58,702 nt of DNA from JAIEOG01 sp964519985 (GTDB lineage Bacteria; Bdellovibrionota; FAC87; UBA2466), in contig CAZFMF010000023.1 of NCBI GenBank assembly GCA_964519985.1, positions 1 to 58,702 of the forward strand. Direction: 5' to 3'. The position numbers and the translations under genes were made by a program. How positions within the stretch are numbered: position 1 is the stretch's first letter; the number at the start of each line of letters is the position of its first letter. Below, piece after piece: positions 43,644-52,765 of this stretch. Under the pieces are notes generated by a model, which worked only from the letters and a program-made list of their open reading frames with translations, did not search any database and was not told the origin of the DNA.

Positions 43644-45526
43644 TATTTCGTTTGCTCATCGCTTTCTCGAAATTTCTGAATGTCGTGCCGCGTTCCTTCC
43701 GCATCGGTCTAGGCAGCGCCGTCGGTTGGGTGTGGTTTCACCTCGTCCGCTTTCGGCGTGAAGTCGTGCTGGAAAACTTGCGGATCGCGTTTGGGGCCGA
43801 AAAGTCCGAAGCCGAAATCCGCCGTTTAGCGGCGCGGAATTTTCGGCACTATGGTTTGACCCTCATCGAAATCGCCCAGTCCGTGACTTGGTCGAAAACC
43901 GATTACGAACGCGAAGTCCCCGCCGACGGCATCGAAAACCTGCGCAATGCGATTGCCAAGGGCCACGGCGTTTTCGGCCTCAATTCCCATCTGGGCAATT
44001 GGGAGTGGGTGATCGGAAGTGTCATGTCGCGGGGAATCCCCGGCGATGTCGTCGTGAAGCGCTCCAAGAATCCGGGTTTGGACCGGTTTCTGCTCAATTA
44101 CCGACAAAATATGGGAATTGGCATTTTCTACGAAAGCGGCACCGCCCGCGATATCTTGCGCTCGCTCTCCCGCGGGCGTTTAGTGGGATTTATTCTCGAT
44201 CAGTTTATGGGAGCGCCCATTGGGCTTCCGGTAAAATTCTTCGGTCAGGAAGCGGGTACGGCGATCGGGCTGGCGCTCCTCACCGAGAAAAAAGAGGCTC
44301 CCATCGTGCCCATGTACTCCTACCGTGATGAAAACGACCGGCTGCGTGCGGTCATTGAACCGGAACTCCAGCTGCCGGTGTTCTCGGAAAATCGAGAGGA
44401 CCGCCTATACGAAAAAACGCAGTTCTACAATGATGTTTTGGAGCGCTTAGTGCGCAAGCACCCCGATCAATGGCTTTGGTTGCACCGGCGTTGGAAGACT
44501 TACCGCGATGAGCCGCGCTGGAAACGATCCACGGTGGCCACACCCGCGCTGACGGGTTTCTTGCTCGCTTTGCTCCTCGGCTGCGCCTCCACGTCCCCCA
44601 CGGACACGCCGACGGGCATTGCGATTCCACCCGATCCCGAGGTCAGCGTCCCCGACCAGAAATCCATCGAGTCGGCGGAGATTGTCGAGGATGTGAAAGT
44701 GGAGCCGCCCGCTCCGGTCGAGCCCAAAAAAGAAGAGAAGAAACCCGAAGAGAAAAAGAAGGCCGCGCCGCCCGCGGCTAAGAAGCGCCCGGCCGCGTTC
44801 AACCAACGCTCTTTCACACCGGAACAGCTTCCCTTCGAAATGGGCGAACGCATGACGATTGCGTTGAATTGGACGGCGATTCCGGCCGGAGAGGTAAAGC
44901 TGGAAGTGAAGGAAGGTTTCCCCTTCCACGGGCGACCGACTTACCGGATTTCGGGCAGCGTTTTGTCGTCGAAGGTCGTCGATACGATTTACCACATCGA
45001 GAACTCCATCGAGACGTACATTGATCGCCAGTGGCTTTTGCCCTACAAATTCCTGCTCCACATGGTCGAGACCGCGCAGTTGAAAGAGACCCGCGCTGCC
45101 TTTGATCACAAGCTGAACAAAGTCCACTATTGGTCGAAGCGCATTTCCAAGAAATGGGGCGACCAAGTTCAGGACCGCGTCGACAATGCGTACCCCTTGG
45201 CGCGCGATATGTTCTCCGCCCTCTACTATGCCCGCGTGCTGGACTACGAGATGGGCAAGCCGCGGGAAATCCCGGTGTATGAAAACGCGCAAAATCTGAT
45301 GGTGACGCTCGTGCCGGTAGCCAATGAGCTCGTGCACACTAAGGCGGGTGCCTTCCAATGCTGGAAGCTCTCGCTCACCGTAAAGATCGAAAACGTACTG
45401 AAGCCGTCGGGAGATCTTTTTCTTTGGCTGAGTGACGATTCTAAAAAGTACATCGTGAAGTTCGATTCCAAGCTGAAGATTGGTTCCCTCAAAGGAGAGT
45501 TGACCCAGCTCCGGGAGCGGCTGTGA
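43640..45526 (+). CDS. LpxL-type lipid A acyltransferase fused to a DUF3108 domain
   Basis: A 628-aa protein in two parts. Residues 1-295 are a Kdo2-lipid A acyltransferase (LpxL/HtrB family) with the catalytic HX4E at His117-Glu122 (NSHLGNWEW) and the usual C-terminus WLHRRWKTYRD. Residues 299-318 read as a lipoprotein signal with lipobox LLLGC (Cys315). A Lys/Pro/Glu-rich linker (about 345-385) precedes a DUF3108 domain (LPFEMGERMTIALNWTAIPA and onward). The frame is open throughout. GTG 44534 (Val299) could begin a separate DUF3108 lipoprotein. The start is GTG 43640, overlapping the lpxK stop; the end overlaps cmk. Confidence 0.85.
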   Translation: MIFRLLIAFSKFLNVVPRSFRIGLGSAVGWVWFHLVRFRREVVLENLRIAFGAEKSEAEIRRLAARNFRHYGLTLIEIAQSVTWSKTDYEREVPADGIENLRNAIAKGHGVFGLNSHLGNWEWVIGSVMSRGIPGDVVVKRSKNPGLDRFLLNYRQNMGIGIFYESGTARDILRSLSRGRLVGFILDQFMGAPIGLPVKFFGQEAGTAIGLALLTEKKEAPIVPMYSYRDENDRLRAVIEPELQLPVFSENREDRLYEKTQFYNDVLERLVRKHPDQWLWLHRRWKTYRDEPRWKRSTVATPALTGFLLALLLGCASTSPTDTPTGIAIPPDPEVSVPDQKSIESAEIVEDVKVEPPAPVEPKKEEKKPEEKKKAAPPAAKKRPAAFNQRSFTPEQLPFEMGERMTIALNWTAIPAGEVKLEVKEGFPFHGRPTYRISGSVLSSKVVDTIYHIENSIETYIDRQWLLPYKFLLHMVETAQLKETRAAFDHKLNKVHYWSKRISKKWGDQVQDRVDNAYPLARDMFSALYYARVLDYEMGKPREIPVYENAQNLMVTLVPVANELVHTKAGAFQCWKLSLTVKIENVLKPSGDLFLWLSDDSKKYIVKFDSKLKIGSLKGELTQLRERL

Positions 45527-46227
45527 GCCGCCCCCGAAAATCCCCCAAGGGATTCATTGTCGCGATCGATGGCCCTTCCGGGGCGGGCAAGTCCACCGTG
45601 AGTCGGCAGCTGGCCGATGCCTTAGAGGGTCTGCTCCTCGACACCGGGGGGATGTACCGCAGCGTAGCCTACTACGCCGTGCGGGAAGGGGCGGTGCGTT
45701 CGGAAGACCTCCGCAAAGTCGCCTCCCGCCTGGATTTTGATGTGGATCGCAAGACCAAAGTCCTCTTGGTGAATGGAGTGGATCTCGGGCCCCGCCTGCG
45801 TACCGAAGAAGTGAGCCATATGGCTTCTGAAATCAGCAAATACCGAGGCGTGCGACAGGCCCTCACGCGCGGGCAACGCCGCCTGGCTAAAAAATGGGCA
45901 AAGCATTCGCCGGTGGTGGTGGAAGGCCGGGATATCGGGACGGTGGTTTTTCCCCAGGTCCCCTTCAAATTCTTCGTCACCGCTTCGGCGGAGGTGCGTG
46001 CTAAGCGCCGGTTGGCCCAGCTGCGCAAGCAGGGAGTGAAAGGAATCTCGCTCCAAAAGGTGCTCAAACAGAACCAAGTGCGCGACGAACAAGACTCCAC
46101 GCGCAAGATCGCCCCCCTCAAGATGGCGGATGACGCCGTCGTGGTGGATACCTCCACCATGCGCATCACTCAGGTCGTGCGTTTCATGCACGATCACATT
46201 AAGGGTCGACTGGCTCTCGACGTTTAG
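45523..46227 (+). CDS. cmk: Cytidylate kinase
   Basis: A 234-aa NMP kinase phosphorylating CMP and dCMP. The P-loop is IDGPSGAGKSTVSRQLA, followed by the CMP-binding LDTGGMYRSVAYYA, VVEGRDIGTVVFP, and a lid with RDEQDSTRKIAPL. Length fits Cmk (220-235). GTG 45523 overlaps the upstream stop by 4 bp. rpsA, a common downstream neighbour, is absent; the next 197 bp hold no gene. Confidence 0.95.
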   Translation: MSRPRKSPKGFIVAIDGPSGAGKSTVSRQLADALEGLLLDTGGMYRSVAYYAVREGAVRSEDLRKVASRLDFDVDRKTKVLLVNGVDLGPRLRTEEVSHMASEISKYRGVRQALTRGQRRLAKKWAKHSPVVVEGRDIGTVVFPQVPFKFFVTASAEVRAKRRLAQLRKQGVKGISLQKVLKQNQVRDEQDSTRKIAPLKMADDAVVVDTSTMRITQVVRFMHDHIKGRLALDV

Positions 46228-46424
46228 TGCGAAACCCATTCACCTGTCGTGTCCTCGACGAGTGTTCAGTGTTCTATAAGAATACATAAAACCTTAGAGT
46301 ATTCCGCTAGTTACGCTCCCGACCCCGCCGCCCAAAACGCCCGAAAATTCCACAATCTCCGGCACTTCCGTTGCATTTAGAAATCCTGACCGCAAGGCAT
46401 GCGGGGTTCCTGGGGGGGAATCAC

Positions 46425-48866
46425 ATGAAGGCAGTAACTCGTTTCTTTGGTGGTTTAGTTCTCGGCTTCGCCGTGGTGGGCACCTTGGCTTTCGCCGGTG
46501 ACTACGAAGACCACCGGGCCAAGAACAAACGTGGGCGCAATCCCGGCCGCGAGACGGTCGGTCGCGAAACCGCAAACGCAACCGAGGATGCCTGCTTTCC
46601 GCGCAGCCTACAAAGTGAGCTCGATACCCGACTCAAAGGAAAAGGAAACGACCGGCGGTCCTTCGCGGGTTATGTCGACGAGCTTGCGGTCCTTGCGCCG
46701 GACTCGGATGCCTTCAAGCAGAAGCTTGAGGCGTTTTTCAAATGGACGCAGACGGCCCCCGAGTTGAAGCTTCAAGAGCATGTTGAGCTTCTGACCCGGC
46801 CCGAATGGGGACTCAACCAAGCCCAAGTCTACAAAGTCTTGGAAGTGCTCTGGGGCACGCTGGCTCGGGATCCGGCGCGAAAAAAAATCTTTCAAAACCA
46901 GGGACCTTTTGCCGTGTTGCGTGAGTCGGGAATTTCCGATGATGTCCGCGAAGCGCTCATGGACATCAATGGGGTCAACACTCATAGCGGAACGGCTCTG
47001 CAGCGCCTTCTCCGGCTCGCCCAGGAGAAAAACGTCCCGCTGACGCAGCTGCGGGTATGGCTTTTCGATCCTTCGCTGGAATTGGAAGACCGCCTCGGAG
47101 CCCTGGCGAAGCTCGACCAGGAAATCGACAAACAGGCGGGCGAGAAACTCACCGCCCAATTCCTAAGCGCAGTAAACGCGATGACGGCACAAGTGGATAC
47201 CCCGGAAGCGATGGCAGCCAGTCAGGCCCTAAAGAACTGGGACAAAAAGCTATCGAATGAAGAAAAAGAGCATTTTTCCGCGGCGCTTCGCGCGGTTCAG
47301 CGCGTCGATGCTTCAAAATTGCCGTCGACGGTACCTGATCTAGTGACCTTGCAATTGCTGGCGGAAAAGGTGGGCATCTTGCCCCAGCTTTATGAGGTAT
47401 TGAAATCGACTACGGGACCCGATTGCTTTCTCAACGATCATCCGGAATCGCGGCTGGCGAAGTTGAAACCGATCAAAGCATACCTTGTTCAGAAAGAAGC
47501 GGCGGCCAAAGCCAAAGAGCCATTGGCCGTGAAGAAATCGGACGAGACGGAGCCGGAAGCAAAGCAACCCGCGACGGAAAACGTTTCGGAAGTCACGGAC
47601 AAGAAAGCCGAACCGAAAGGCTCCGGCGCTTTGAAAACGTGGCAGGACATGTTGGGGAATATCGCCACTCGATTGCTATTGGGTAAATCGCCTTCGGAAT
47701 CGAAGACGGGTAAGCCCGGGAGTGATGCAGCGGTGGATAAGCCGTCCCAAGCCACGGGCGAAAATGCCGGTGAAAAGCAATCCGGCGCGGGCCTGACGGT
47801 GGGAGAGATCGCGCTTCTGGCCGAGGCGGTTCCAACCCTGGTGCTGTATGAAAACGGCGAGCCGAATCCGAAACTGGAATCGATCCGTACCGCGATGGAA
47901 AGAATCAAAGACGGGAAGGAAGACGAAGCCGCCGGAGCAGTCGCCGCTTTTCTGGGGACGTTGACTGACGACCAGCGTGCGGCGCTGGTGCGACGGGCCC
48001 GTGAGGACATCGGAAACAAAGGCATCAGCCCGCGGCACCGCTGGATGGCCGAACGCATGATTGTGGGTGAGGCGCTCGCGGCAAACACCGTTTCAACGGT
48101 GGACGAAACGTTCCAACCGTTCGCCAAGGCGTTCGCCGAAAAATGGAAAGCGAACTTGAACTCCGGGACTACGTTCTACGAGCGGATCGCGCAGATGGAG
48201 TCGAGCGACCCGCAAGCTAAACTCACGGCGATCCAAAACTTGCAAAACGGCTACGACAAAGATGCTCAGGTGAAATGGGCGGCCACGCACTACGATAGCG
48301 AGGACCCGCCAGTAAAAAACGCGGCTCGTAAATTCTTGGCGGCGATGACGGCCGACGCGACCGGGAAACCGACTGACAAGTTGACCTATATGTCGACGGT
48401 GAAGGATCCGAAGACGGGTGAGACGCGTCAGGTCCCGACCGAACTGACTCTGCATTCGGATCCGGAACAGCGTGGAAAACAGCTTCGGGACCTAACGAAC
48501 CGTCAGCGCGTGACCTATTCGCCAGGAATAAAAACCGCGGCCGTGGTCCAAAAGCCGGTCGTGCAACCGACGGAGCCGCCAGCGAATCCATCGGATTCGG
48601 TTTTGGCGCGGAATACTGCGTTTGCGCACAGCGCGGTGACCGGAAAGTGCATGCAGTGTCACAACCCGACTGGGTCGGGCGGCGACACCTTCAAGGGGAT
48701 GAATGCCACGCAAATCCGTCTGCGCATTGCCGATATGGATAAAGGGCAGCTCGAGGAAATGATCGGAAAAGCGAAAAACAAAGGGATCACCCCAGCGGAA
48801 GAAGACGCTCTCCGGTTTTTCGTGGATGGCAAACCGGCTAGTGGGGGTCAGCTCGCAGGAAAGTAA
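46425..48866 (+). CDS. Large exported protein with one C-terminal haem-c motif
   Basis: An 813-aa protein with a signal peptide (about 1-24, ending AFAG). The N-terminal 700 residues are helical and charged, with an Ala/Lys/Glu-rich low-complexity stretch at about 360-450, and match no known family I recognise. The last 80 residues resemble a cytochrome c domain: Cys742, Cys745 and His746 (CMQCH) would bind one haem, then a Met-containing RLRIADMDKG region. ATG 46425 follows GGGGGGGAA. It is transcribed alone. Role unknown, perhaps an electron-transfer or sensor protein in the periplasm. Confidence 0.68.
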   Translation: MKAVTRFFGGLVLGFAVVGTLAFAGDYEDHRAKNKRGRNPGRETVGRETANATEDACFPRSLQSELDTRLKGKGNDRRSFAGYVDELAVLAPDSDAFKQKLEAFFKWTQTAPELKLQEHVELLTRPEWGLNQAQVYKVLEVLWGTLARDPARKKIFQNQGPFAVLRESGISDDVREALMDINGVNTHSGTALQRLLRLAQEKNVPLTQLRVWLFDPSLELEDRLGALAKLDQEIDKQAGEKLTAQFLSAVNAMTAQVDTPEAMAASQALKNWDKKLSNEEKEHFSAALRAVQRVDASKLPSTVPDLVTLQLLAEKVGILPQLYEVLKSTTGPDCFLNDHPESRLAKLKPIKAYLVQKEAAAKAKEPLAVKKSDETEPEAKQPATENVSEVTDKKAEPKGSGALKTWQDMLGNIATRLLLGKSPSESKTGKPGSDAAVDKPSQATGENAGEKQSGAGLTVGEIALLAEAVPTLVLYENGEPNPKLESIRTAMERIKDGKEDEAAGAVAAFLGTLTDDQRAALVRRAREDIGNKGISPRHRWMAERMIVGEALAANTVSTVDETFQPFAKAFAEKWKANLNSGTTFYERIAQMESSDPQAKLTAIQNLQNGYDKDAQVKWAATHYDSEDPPVKNAARKFLAAMTADATGKPTDKLTYMSTVKDPKTGETRQVPTELTLHSDPEQRGKQLRDLTNRQRVTYSPGIKTAAVVQKPVVQPTEPPANPSDSVLARNTAFAHSAVTGKCMQCHNPTGSGGDTFKGMNATQIRLRIADMDKGQLEEMIGKAKNKGITPAEEDALRFFVDGKPASGGQLAGK

Positions 48867-48909
48867 CTCCCGTGCGGCGGCGGACGAGATATTTCCTATC
48901 GAAAAAGAA

Positions 48910-49230
48910 CTAGTCGTCGTCCGGATCGCGACGACGACTTAAATCGGCCATGCTCTGGGTCGCGGCCGCCGTCATCTTTTTGAGCTCGGCCTCATACTCT
49001 TTGAGGATCCTTTGCTCCATCGCGCTGCGCATTTCGCTATTGAGTGGGTGAGCGATATCGCGGAAAGTGCCGTCCTTGCGTTTCTTGCTGGGCATCGCCA
49101 CGAAGAGACCCGTGTTGCCGTTGATGATTTTCAAATCCCGGACGACGAAGCAGTTTTCGAAAATCACGGTGACGTACGCTTTGAGTTTATCTTCGTTGAC
49201 CGGAAATACCTTCACTTCGGTGATTTCCAT
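48910..49230 (-). CDS. spoVG: SpoVG family DNA/RNA-binding regulator
   Basis: A 106-aa protein with the SpoVG core: EITEVKVFPVNEDKLKAYVT, then VVRDLKIINGNTGLFVAMPS, and RDIAHPLNSEMR. Length is a little above the usual 85-100 because of an Asp/Arg-rich tail. SpoVG proteins bind nucleic acids and regulate many processes; the family is not limited to spore formers. ATG 49230 has AGGAGAG at good spacing. It lies 20 bp behind ispE, the same order as in many Gram-positive bacteria. Confidence 0.95.
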   Translation of the reverse strand: MEITEVKVFPVNEDKLKAYVTVIFENCFVVRDLKIINGNTGLFVAMPSKKRKDGTFRDIAHPLNSEMRSAMEQRILKEYEAELKKMTAAATQSMADLSRRRDPDDD

Positions 49231-49250
49231 GGTGCTCTCCTGTGAGCCTT

Positions 49251-50174
49251 TCAAGCTGGCCCGGTGTGGGTTCCCGCTGTGATACTCTGACAACCGCTTT
49301 TTCGGCAGAATCCTTGAAGTTCTTGAGCGGTTTTTCGGGCTTGCTCCGGCGTTGGAAACACCGCGAAACAAGTCGACCCGGTGCCCGAGAGACCCGAGTA
49401 AAGGCTGGGCACTCTTTTGAGCTGGGACAAGATGTCGGCCACTAAAGAAGACTCCATCGCCGCCACCCCTTGGAGGCTGTTTTCCGCTTCGGCCAAATAG
49501 CTTTTCAGTTTCGGCCAGTCCAAGGGGCTGTCCGTCGGCGGTCGCGAAGCCGGGGCGAAGGGAACTTTCAATGCCCGGTAGCGCGCAAAGATGACCGGAG
49601 TCGGGGTCGACTCGGGCGGAAGAATAAGCAGGAAGGTGAGTTTTTTGGTCACTTCGGGAGCGAGGGGAATCGGCGTACGCTTCTCCCCGATGCCTTCCAC
49701 CCACGCCGGCCGGTTGGTCAAAAAAAATGGAACATCGGCGCCTAGAGCCAAAGCTGATTTTTCCGCTTTATCGACGGAGATTCGGCGGGTTTCCACGAGA
49801 TGGCGCAGCAGACTCCCGGCATTCGAAGAGCCGCCGCCCAGACCCGCGCCCATGGGAATGCGTTTGCGTAAGCGGATATCAAGGCCGCAATCGGGTCCCA
49901 GCGCGATTTCCGCGGCGCGGTAGACAAGGTTTTCCCTTGCTTGGGGTAGAGCCGGTTGGACTCCGCCTGCCTCCGCATCCCAGACCGCCGACAGCTGAAG
50001 GCCCTTGCCTTCACGCAACTCCAACGCATCCCCGAAATCGAGCGGCCAGAAAAGACTTTCAATCAAATGGTAGCCATCGGCGCGTCGGCCGATCAAACGC
50101 AGTCCGAGATTCAGTTTTGCCGGCGCGAACACGCACCGGGGGTTTGGACGGTTGTCGGTTAATTGGGCAGCCAT
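49251..50174 (-). CDS. ispE: 4-diphosphocytidyl-2-C-methyl-D-erythritol kinase IspE
   Basis: A 307-aa GHMP kinase of the MEP isoprenoid pathway. APAKLNLGLRLIGRRADGYH is the N-terminal signature. The ATP loop reads PMGAGLGGGSSNAGSLL, and LSGTGSTCFAVF marks the third GHMP motif. Length fits (about 290-310). It is co-transcribed with spoVG and divergent from the small membrane protein gene at 50378. The 203-bp gap upstream holds both promoters. Confidence 0.95.
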   Translation of the reverse strand: MAAQLTDNRPNPRCVFAPAKLNLGLRLIGRRADGYHLIESLFWPLDFGDALELREGKGLQLSAVWDAEAGGVQPALPQARENLVYRAAEIALGPDCGLDIRLRKRIPMGAGLGGGSSNAGSLLRHLVETRRISVDKAEKSALALGADVPFFLTNRPAWVEGIGEKRTPIPLAPEVTKKLTFLLILPPESTPTPVIFARYRALKVPFAPASRPPTDSPLDWPKLKSYLAEAENSLQGVAAMESSLVADILSQLKRVPSLYSGLSGTGSTCFAVFPTPEQARKTAQELQGFCRKSGCQSITAGTHTGPA

Positions 50175-50356
50175 AGCGTTCTCGCCAAATTCCTCAATAC
50201 CAAAGACCCTTTAGCCTATTTGGGGGGTGCGGGAGAAGACCGTTTGTCTAAACTACCGACGAAAACACCCCGCAACCCCCATTTTTATCAAATAAATCCA
50301 ACAACTTAAATCGAATGTGTCGGCACGAACCTTGAAAGGTTTGTTCCTGGGGTGAT

Positions 50357-50377
50357 CCACCACGTTGGTGGGTTTTT
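50357..50377 (+). promoter_or_regulatory. Hairpin plus T-run abutting the start codon at 50378
   Basis: CCACCA/TGGTGG forms a 6-bp stem (50357-50362 and 50366-50371) with a 3-nt loop, followed by GTTTTT and then directly by ATG. It looks like a short intrinsic terminator placed in the leader of the next gene, and could be an attenuator. The rest of the gap (50175-50356) shows nothing else I can name. Confidence 0.4.
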
Positions 50378-50656
50378 ATGAGAAACCTTTTGCAATACGC
50401 GTACAGCATTCTGGTTTTCTTCGGAGTGCTTTCGACCGCCTATCTGGCGATGAACAAGGAAGCGAACTCGCGCTTGCCTTTGCGTGCGCTGCAAAACCCC
50501 ACGTCCTACCGGGCCGAAGCCGGTATCGTGGATCCGGCCGTGACCCAGCTCTTCCAGATGGAAGACGCACTCTCGCGCCTCGACGCCGGCCAACCGGCGG
50601 AAGAACGCAAGCCATCGCGAATCGAAATCATTCTTCCGACTCCCGCGGGTCAGTAG
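50378..50656 (+). CDS. Small single-pass membrane protein, unknown function
   Basis: A 92-aa protein with one hydrophobic segment (about 5-25) and a polar tail without known motifs. The ATG at 50378 has no good Shine-Dalgarno, and a hairpin with a T-run sits immediately before it. It is followed 44 bp later by lpxH on the same strand. The codon pattern (G/C-rich third positions) looks coding, but no homologue was recognised. Confidence 0.5.
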   Translation: MRNLLQYAYSILVFFGVLSTAYLAMNKEANSRLPLRALQNPTSYRAEAGIVDPAVTQLFQMEDALSRLDAGQPAEERKPSRIEIILPTPAGQ

Positions 50657-50700
50657 CGCGCTATCTGACCGGTGACTTTCGTGGTAAATCCTCGTTCAAG

Positions 50701-51441
50701 ATGTCCGCCATCTTCATATCCGACGTCCATTTGAAAGATGCCGCCAGCGTAAAGACCCAGCTGATGATGCGTTTTTTTCAAGAGGTCGCCTCTCGTTTTG
50801 AAAAAATTTACATTCTTGGCGACCTCTTCGACGTATGGCCCGGCACGACCGATTACTTGATTCAGGCGCACAAGCCGATGCTGCAAGTCCTGGGCGACTT
50901 GGTCCGCGACGGCCACCCCCTCAGCTACCTCGAAGGCAACCACGATTTTCGCTTAGGAAAATACTTTTCGGAAGAGCTGGGGATTCGGGTTTTTCCGGAT
51001 GAGATCGTGGAGAACTGGAATGGCCGGCGCATTTACATGGCGCACGGGGATCTCGGTAATCCCGAGGAGAAAGGGTACCGTGCGCTGCGCTACTTGCTGC
51101 GACGCGATCTCTTACATCGCGCGGTCGGAATGATCCCGCCGAAGTGGATTCACACCATTGGCGATCGCGCTTCGCAGCTGAGTCGCAGCTTTCAGAAAAA
51201 AGTTCCGCCGAATGAGGAAAAGGTTCGCGAGATTTATCGCGCCGCCGCACTTCGGCATTTCGACGAGGGGTACGACGTGGTGATCATGGGCCACACGCAC
51301 ATTCCGGATCATTACACCGCGAAAGTGGGCGAACGCACCTGCCAGTATTACAACACCGGCGACTGGGTGAAGAACTTCACCTACCTTGAGTTTGACGGAT
51401 CGCAGTTCTATACTAGGACGCATCCGGTTAAGAACCTTTAG
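50701..51441 (+). CDS. lpxH: UDP-2,3-diacylglucosamine pyrophosphohydrolase LpxH-like
   Basis: A 246-aa calcineurin-type metallophosphoesterase. It has the full motif set: FISDVHLKD, YILGDLFDVWPG, LEGNHDFRLG, MAHGDLGNP and MGHTHIPD. Size and the DLFDVW motif fit LpxH, which splits UDP-diacyl-GlcN to lipid X, the step missing from the lpx cluster at 38670-45526. Another role (general phosphoesterase) is less likely. ATG 50701 lacks a good Shine-Dalgarno; the frame is open upstream to 50365, but that part overlaps the small membrane protein. Confidence 0.82.
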   Translation: MSAIFISDVHLKDAASVKTQLMMRFFQEVASRFEKIYILGDLFDVWPGTTDYLIQAHKPMLQVLGDLVRDGHPLSYLEGNHDFRLGKYFSEELGIRVFPDEIVENWNGRRIYMAHGDLGNPEEKGYRALRYLLRRDLLHRAVGMIPPKWIHTIGDRASQLSRSFQKKVPPNEEKVREIYRAAALRHFDEGYDVVIMGHTHIPDHYTAKVGERTCQYYNTGDWVKNFTYLEFDGSQFYTRTHPVKNL

Positions 51442-51466
51442 CCGGCGGACTCCTTCGAAAGGAAAT

Positions 51467-52765
51467 ATGCCGTCGCCGCAAAGCGTGCCGTTTCAGTACT
51501 GGCAGGACAGTGCCGCGAATTGGCCCGAACGTCTGGCCGCGCTGAAAACATCCGGCGTCGATGAGATCCACACTTTTATTCCGTGGGGTCTGCACGAATC
51601 CGTGCAGGGGATTCGCGACTTTTCCAAGGCGTCGCGGCTGCGACTGGAAAAGTTTCTCAGCCTTGCGCATCACGTGGGACTGACCGTGCGGGCCACCGTG
51701 GGTTTTCCCGCGATGCGCGAAAGCTTTCCCTCCTGGTCGCTCTCGCTCGGCGAGTCGAGCACCTTGGTTCCGGATGCGGTTTGGGGAAGGGGAGCGGGGG
51801 GCGAGGTCTCCATTTCGCGCTTGCCGAGCATTCACGACGAACAGTTTTTCTCCCCCTTCTTAGAGTTCCTTTCGGATGTCTTCGCCCTGCTCTCGCTCTA
51901 CCGTTTTCCCGAAGGGCCGGTTGTCGGCGTGGAAGTCGATTGGGGCGTTTACGAAGTGGATCTCGGACTGACGGCGCTGCCGGTCTATCCCATCTACCTG
52001 CAGCAACGTTATCCTCAGACGGGCCGGATCAACTTACGGTACCACTGCACCTTTCGGGATTTTGCGACCGCCACGTCTTCCCAGGGCACGCGCGTACTCC
52101 TGGACAAACGGCCGTGGCTCGCCGCCTACGATTACAAGTTTTGTCGGGAGCGCATGCTTGAAGAACGTGCGCAAGGCGTGCTAGCGCTGCGAACCGCCGA
52201 GCCACTGGTGGATTTGATTTACTTCGGCGCCGAAAGTCCGACCCCGCCGCCCGGCGATGCGGATTGGGCGATTGTCGTCGATCCGGTTTTGTTGGAGGGC
52301 GATGCGGGGGACCGGGCGTTTCTCTTTGCGCCGTTGGGTCTCACTAACCCTCAGGCCGTGGGAGTCTTTCGCCTTTGGGAATACTTGAAGCGCCAGGCCA
52401 CGCAGGCCGAAGTTCCTTTGCTGGGTTTGAAGGCGCAGCAAGAAGCCCCCGCCCGAATCATCAATGTCGTTGCCGGGCGGTTTTTGAATCAGTCCTTACT
52501 CCTGACCCTGAAAACCTGGGCGCAGGCGGGTGCCACTTTGTATTTCCCCTTCGGCCTGCCCCAATACGATGAAAACCTTTCGACCATTGAGTGGAAACCC
52601 GGGATGAGCCGATTGCCCTTGCGCCCCGGAAACGGAAAGTACGTTCGCGTGCCTTTGGGCGAAGGGCAAATCTGTTTCACCGAAAGTGTGGGACAGCCGG
52701 AGCCACATTTTTGGGAAGACCTGCGCGCCTTCTCGCAAGATGAAAAAGAGGGGGCCGGGGCATGA
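51467..52765 (+). CDS. GH35-like TIM-barrel protein
   Basis: A 432-aa cytoplasmic protein. Residues about 8-75 resemble the N-terminal barrel of family 35/42 beta-galactosidases: WPERLAALKTSGVDEIHTFI, then PWGLHE and a LEKFLSLAHHVGLTVRATVG strand. VVGVEVDWGVYEVD (about residues 152-165) may hold the first catalytic acid, but the family consensus is not clear there. It starts 25 bp after lpxH with GAAAGGAAAT upstream, and overlaps the next gene by 4 bp. It may act on a surface glycan. Catalytic activity is unproven. Confidence 0.6.
   Translation: MPSPQSVPFQYWQDSAANWPERLAALKTSGVDEIHTFIPWGLHESVQGIRDFSKASRLRLEKFLSLAHHVGLTVRATVGFPAMRESFPSWSLSLGESSTLVPDAVWGRGAGGEVSISRLPSIHDEQFFSPFLEFLSDVFALLSLYRFPEGPVVGVEVDWGVYEVDLGLTALPVYPIYLQQRYPQTGRINLRYHCTFRDFATATSSQGTRVLLDKRPWLAAYDYKFCRERMLEERAQGVLALRTAEPLVDLIYFGAESPTPPPGDADWAIVVDPVLLEGDAGDRAFLFAPLGLTNPQAVGVFRLWEYLKRQATQAEVPLLGLKAQQEAPARIINVVAGRFLNQSLLLTLKTWAQAGATLYFPFGLPQYDENLSTIEWKPGMSRLPLRPGNGKYVRVPLGEGQICFTESVGQPEPHFWEDLRAFSQDEKEGAGA

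Noticed and set aside
44447..45358. A 303-aa open frame antisense to the lpxL::DUF3108 gene
   Set aside because: Arg/His/Leu-rich composition without a domain; it mirrors the codon bias of the real gene.
46370..46424. Possible riboswitch in the leader of the haem-c protein gene
   Set aside because: Only one short stem CCGCA/TGCGG is present; no conserved riboswitch core can be matched.
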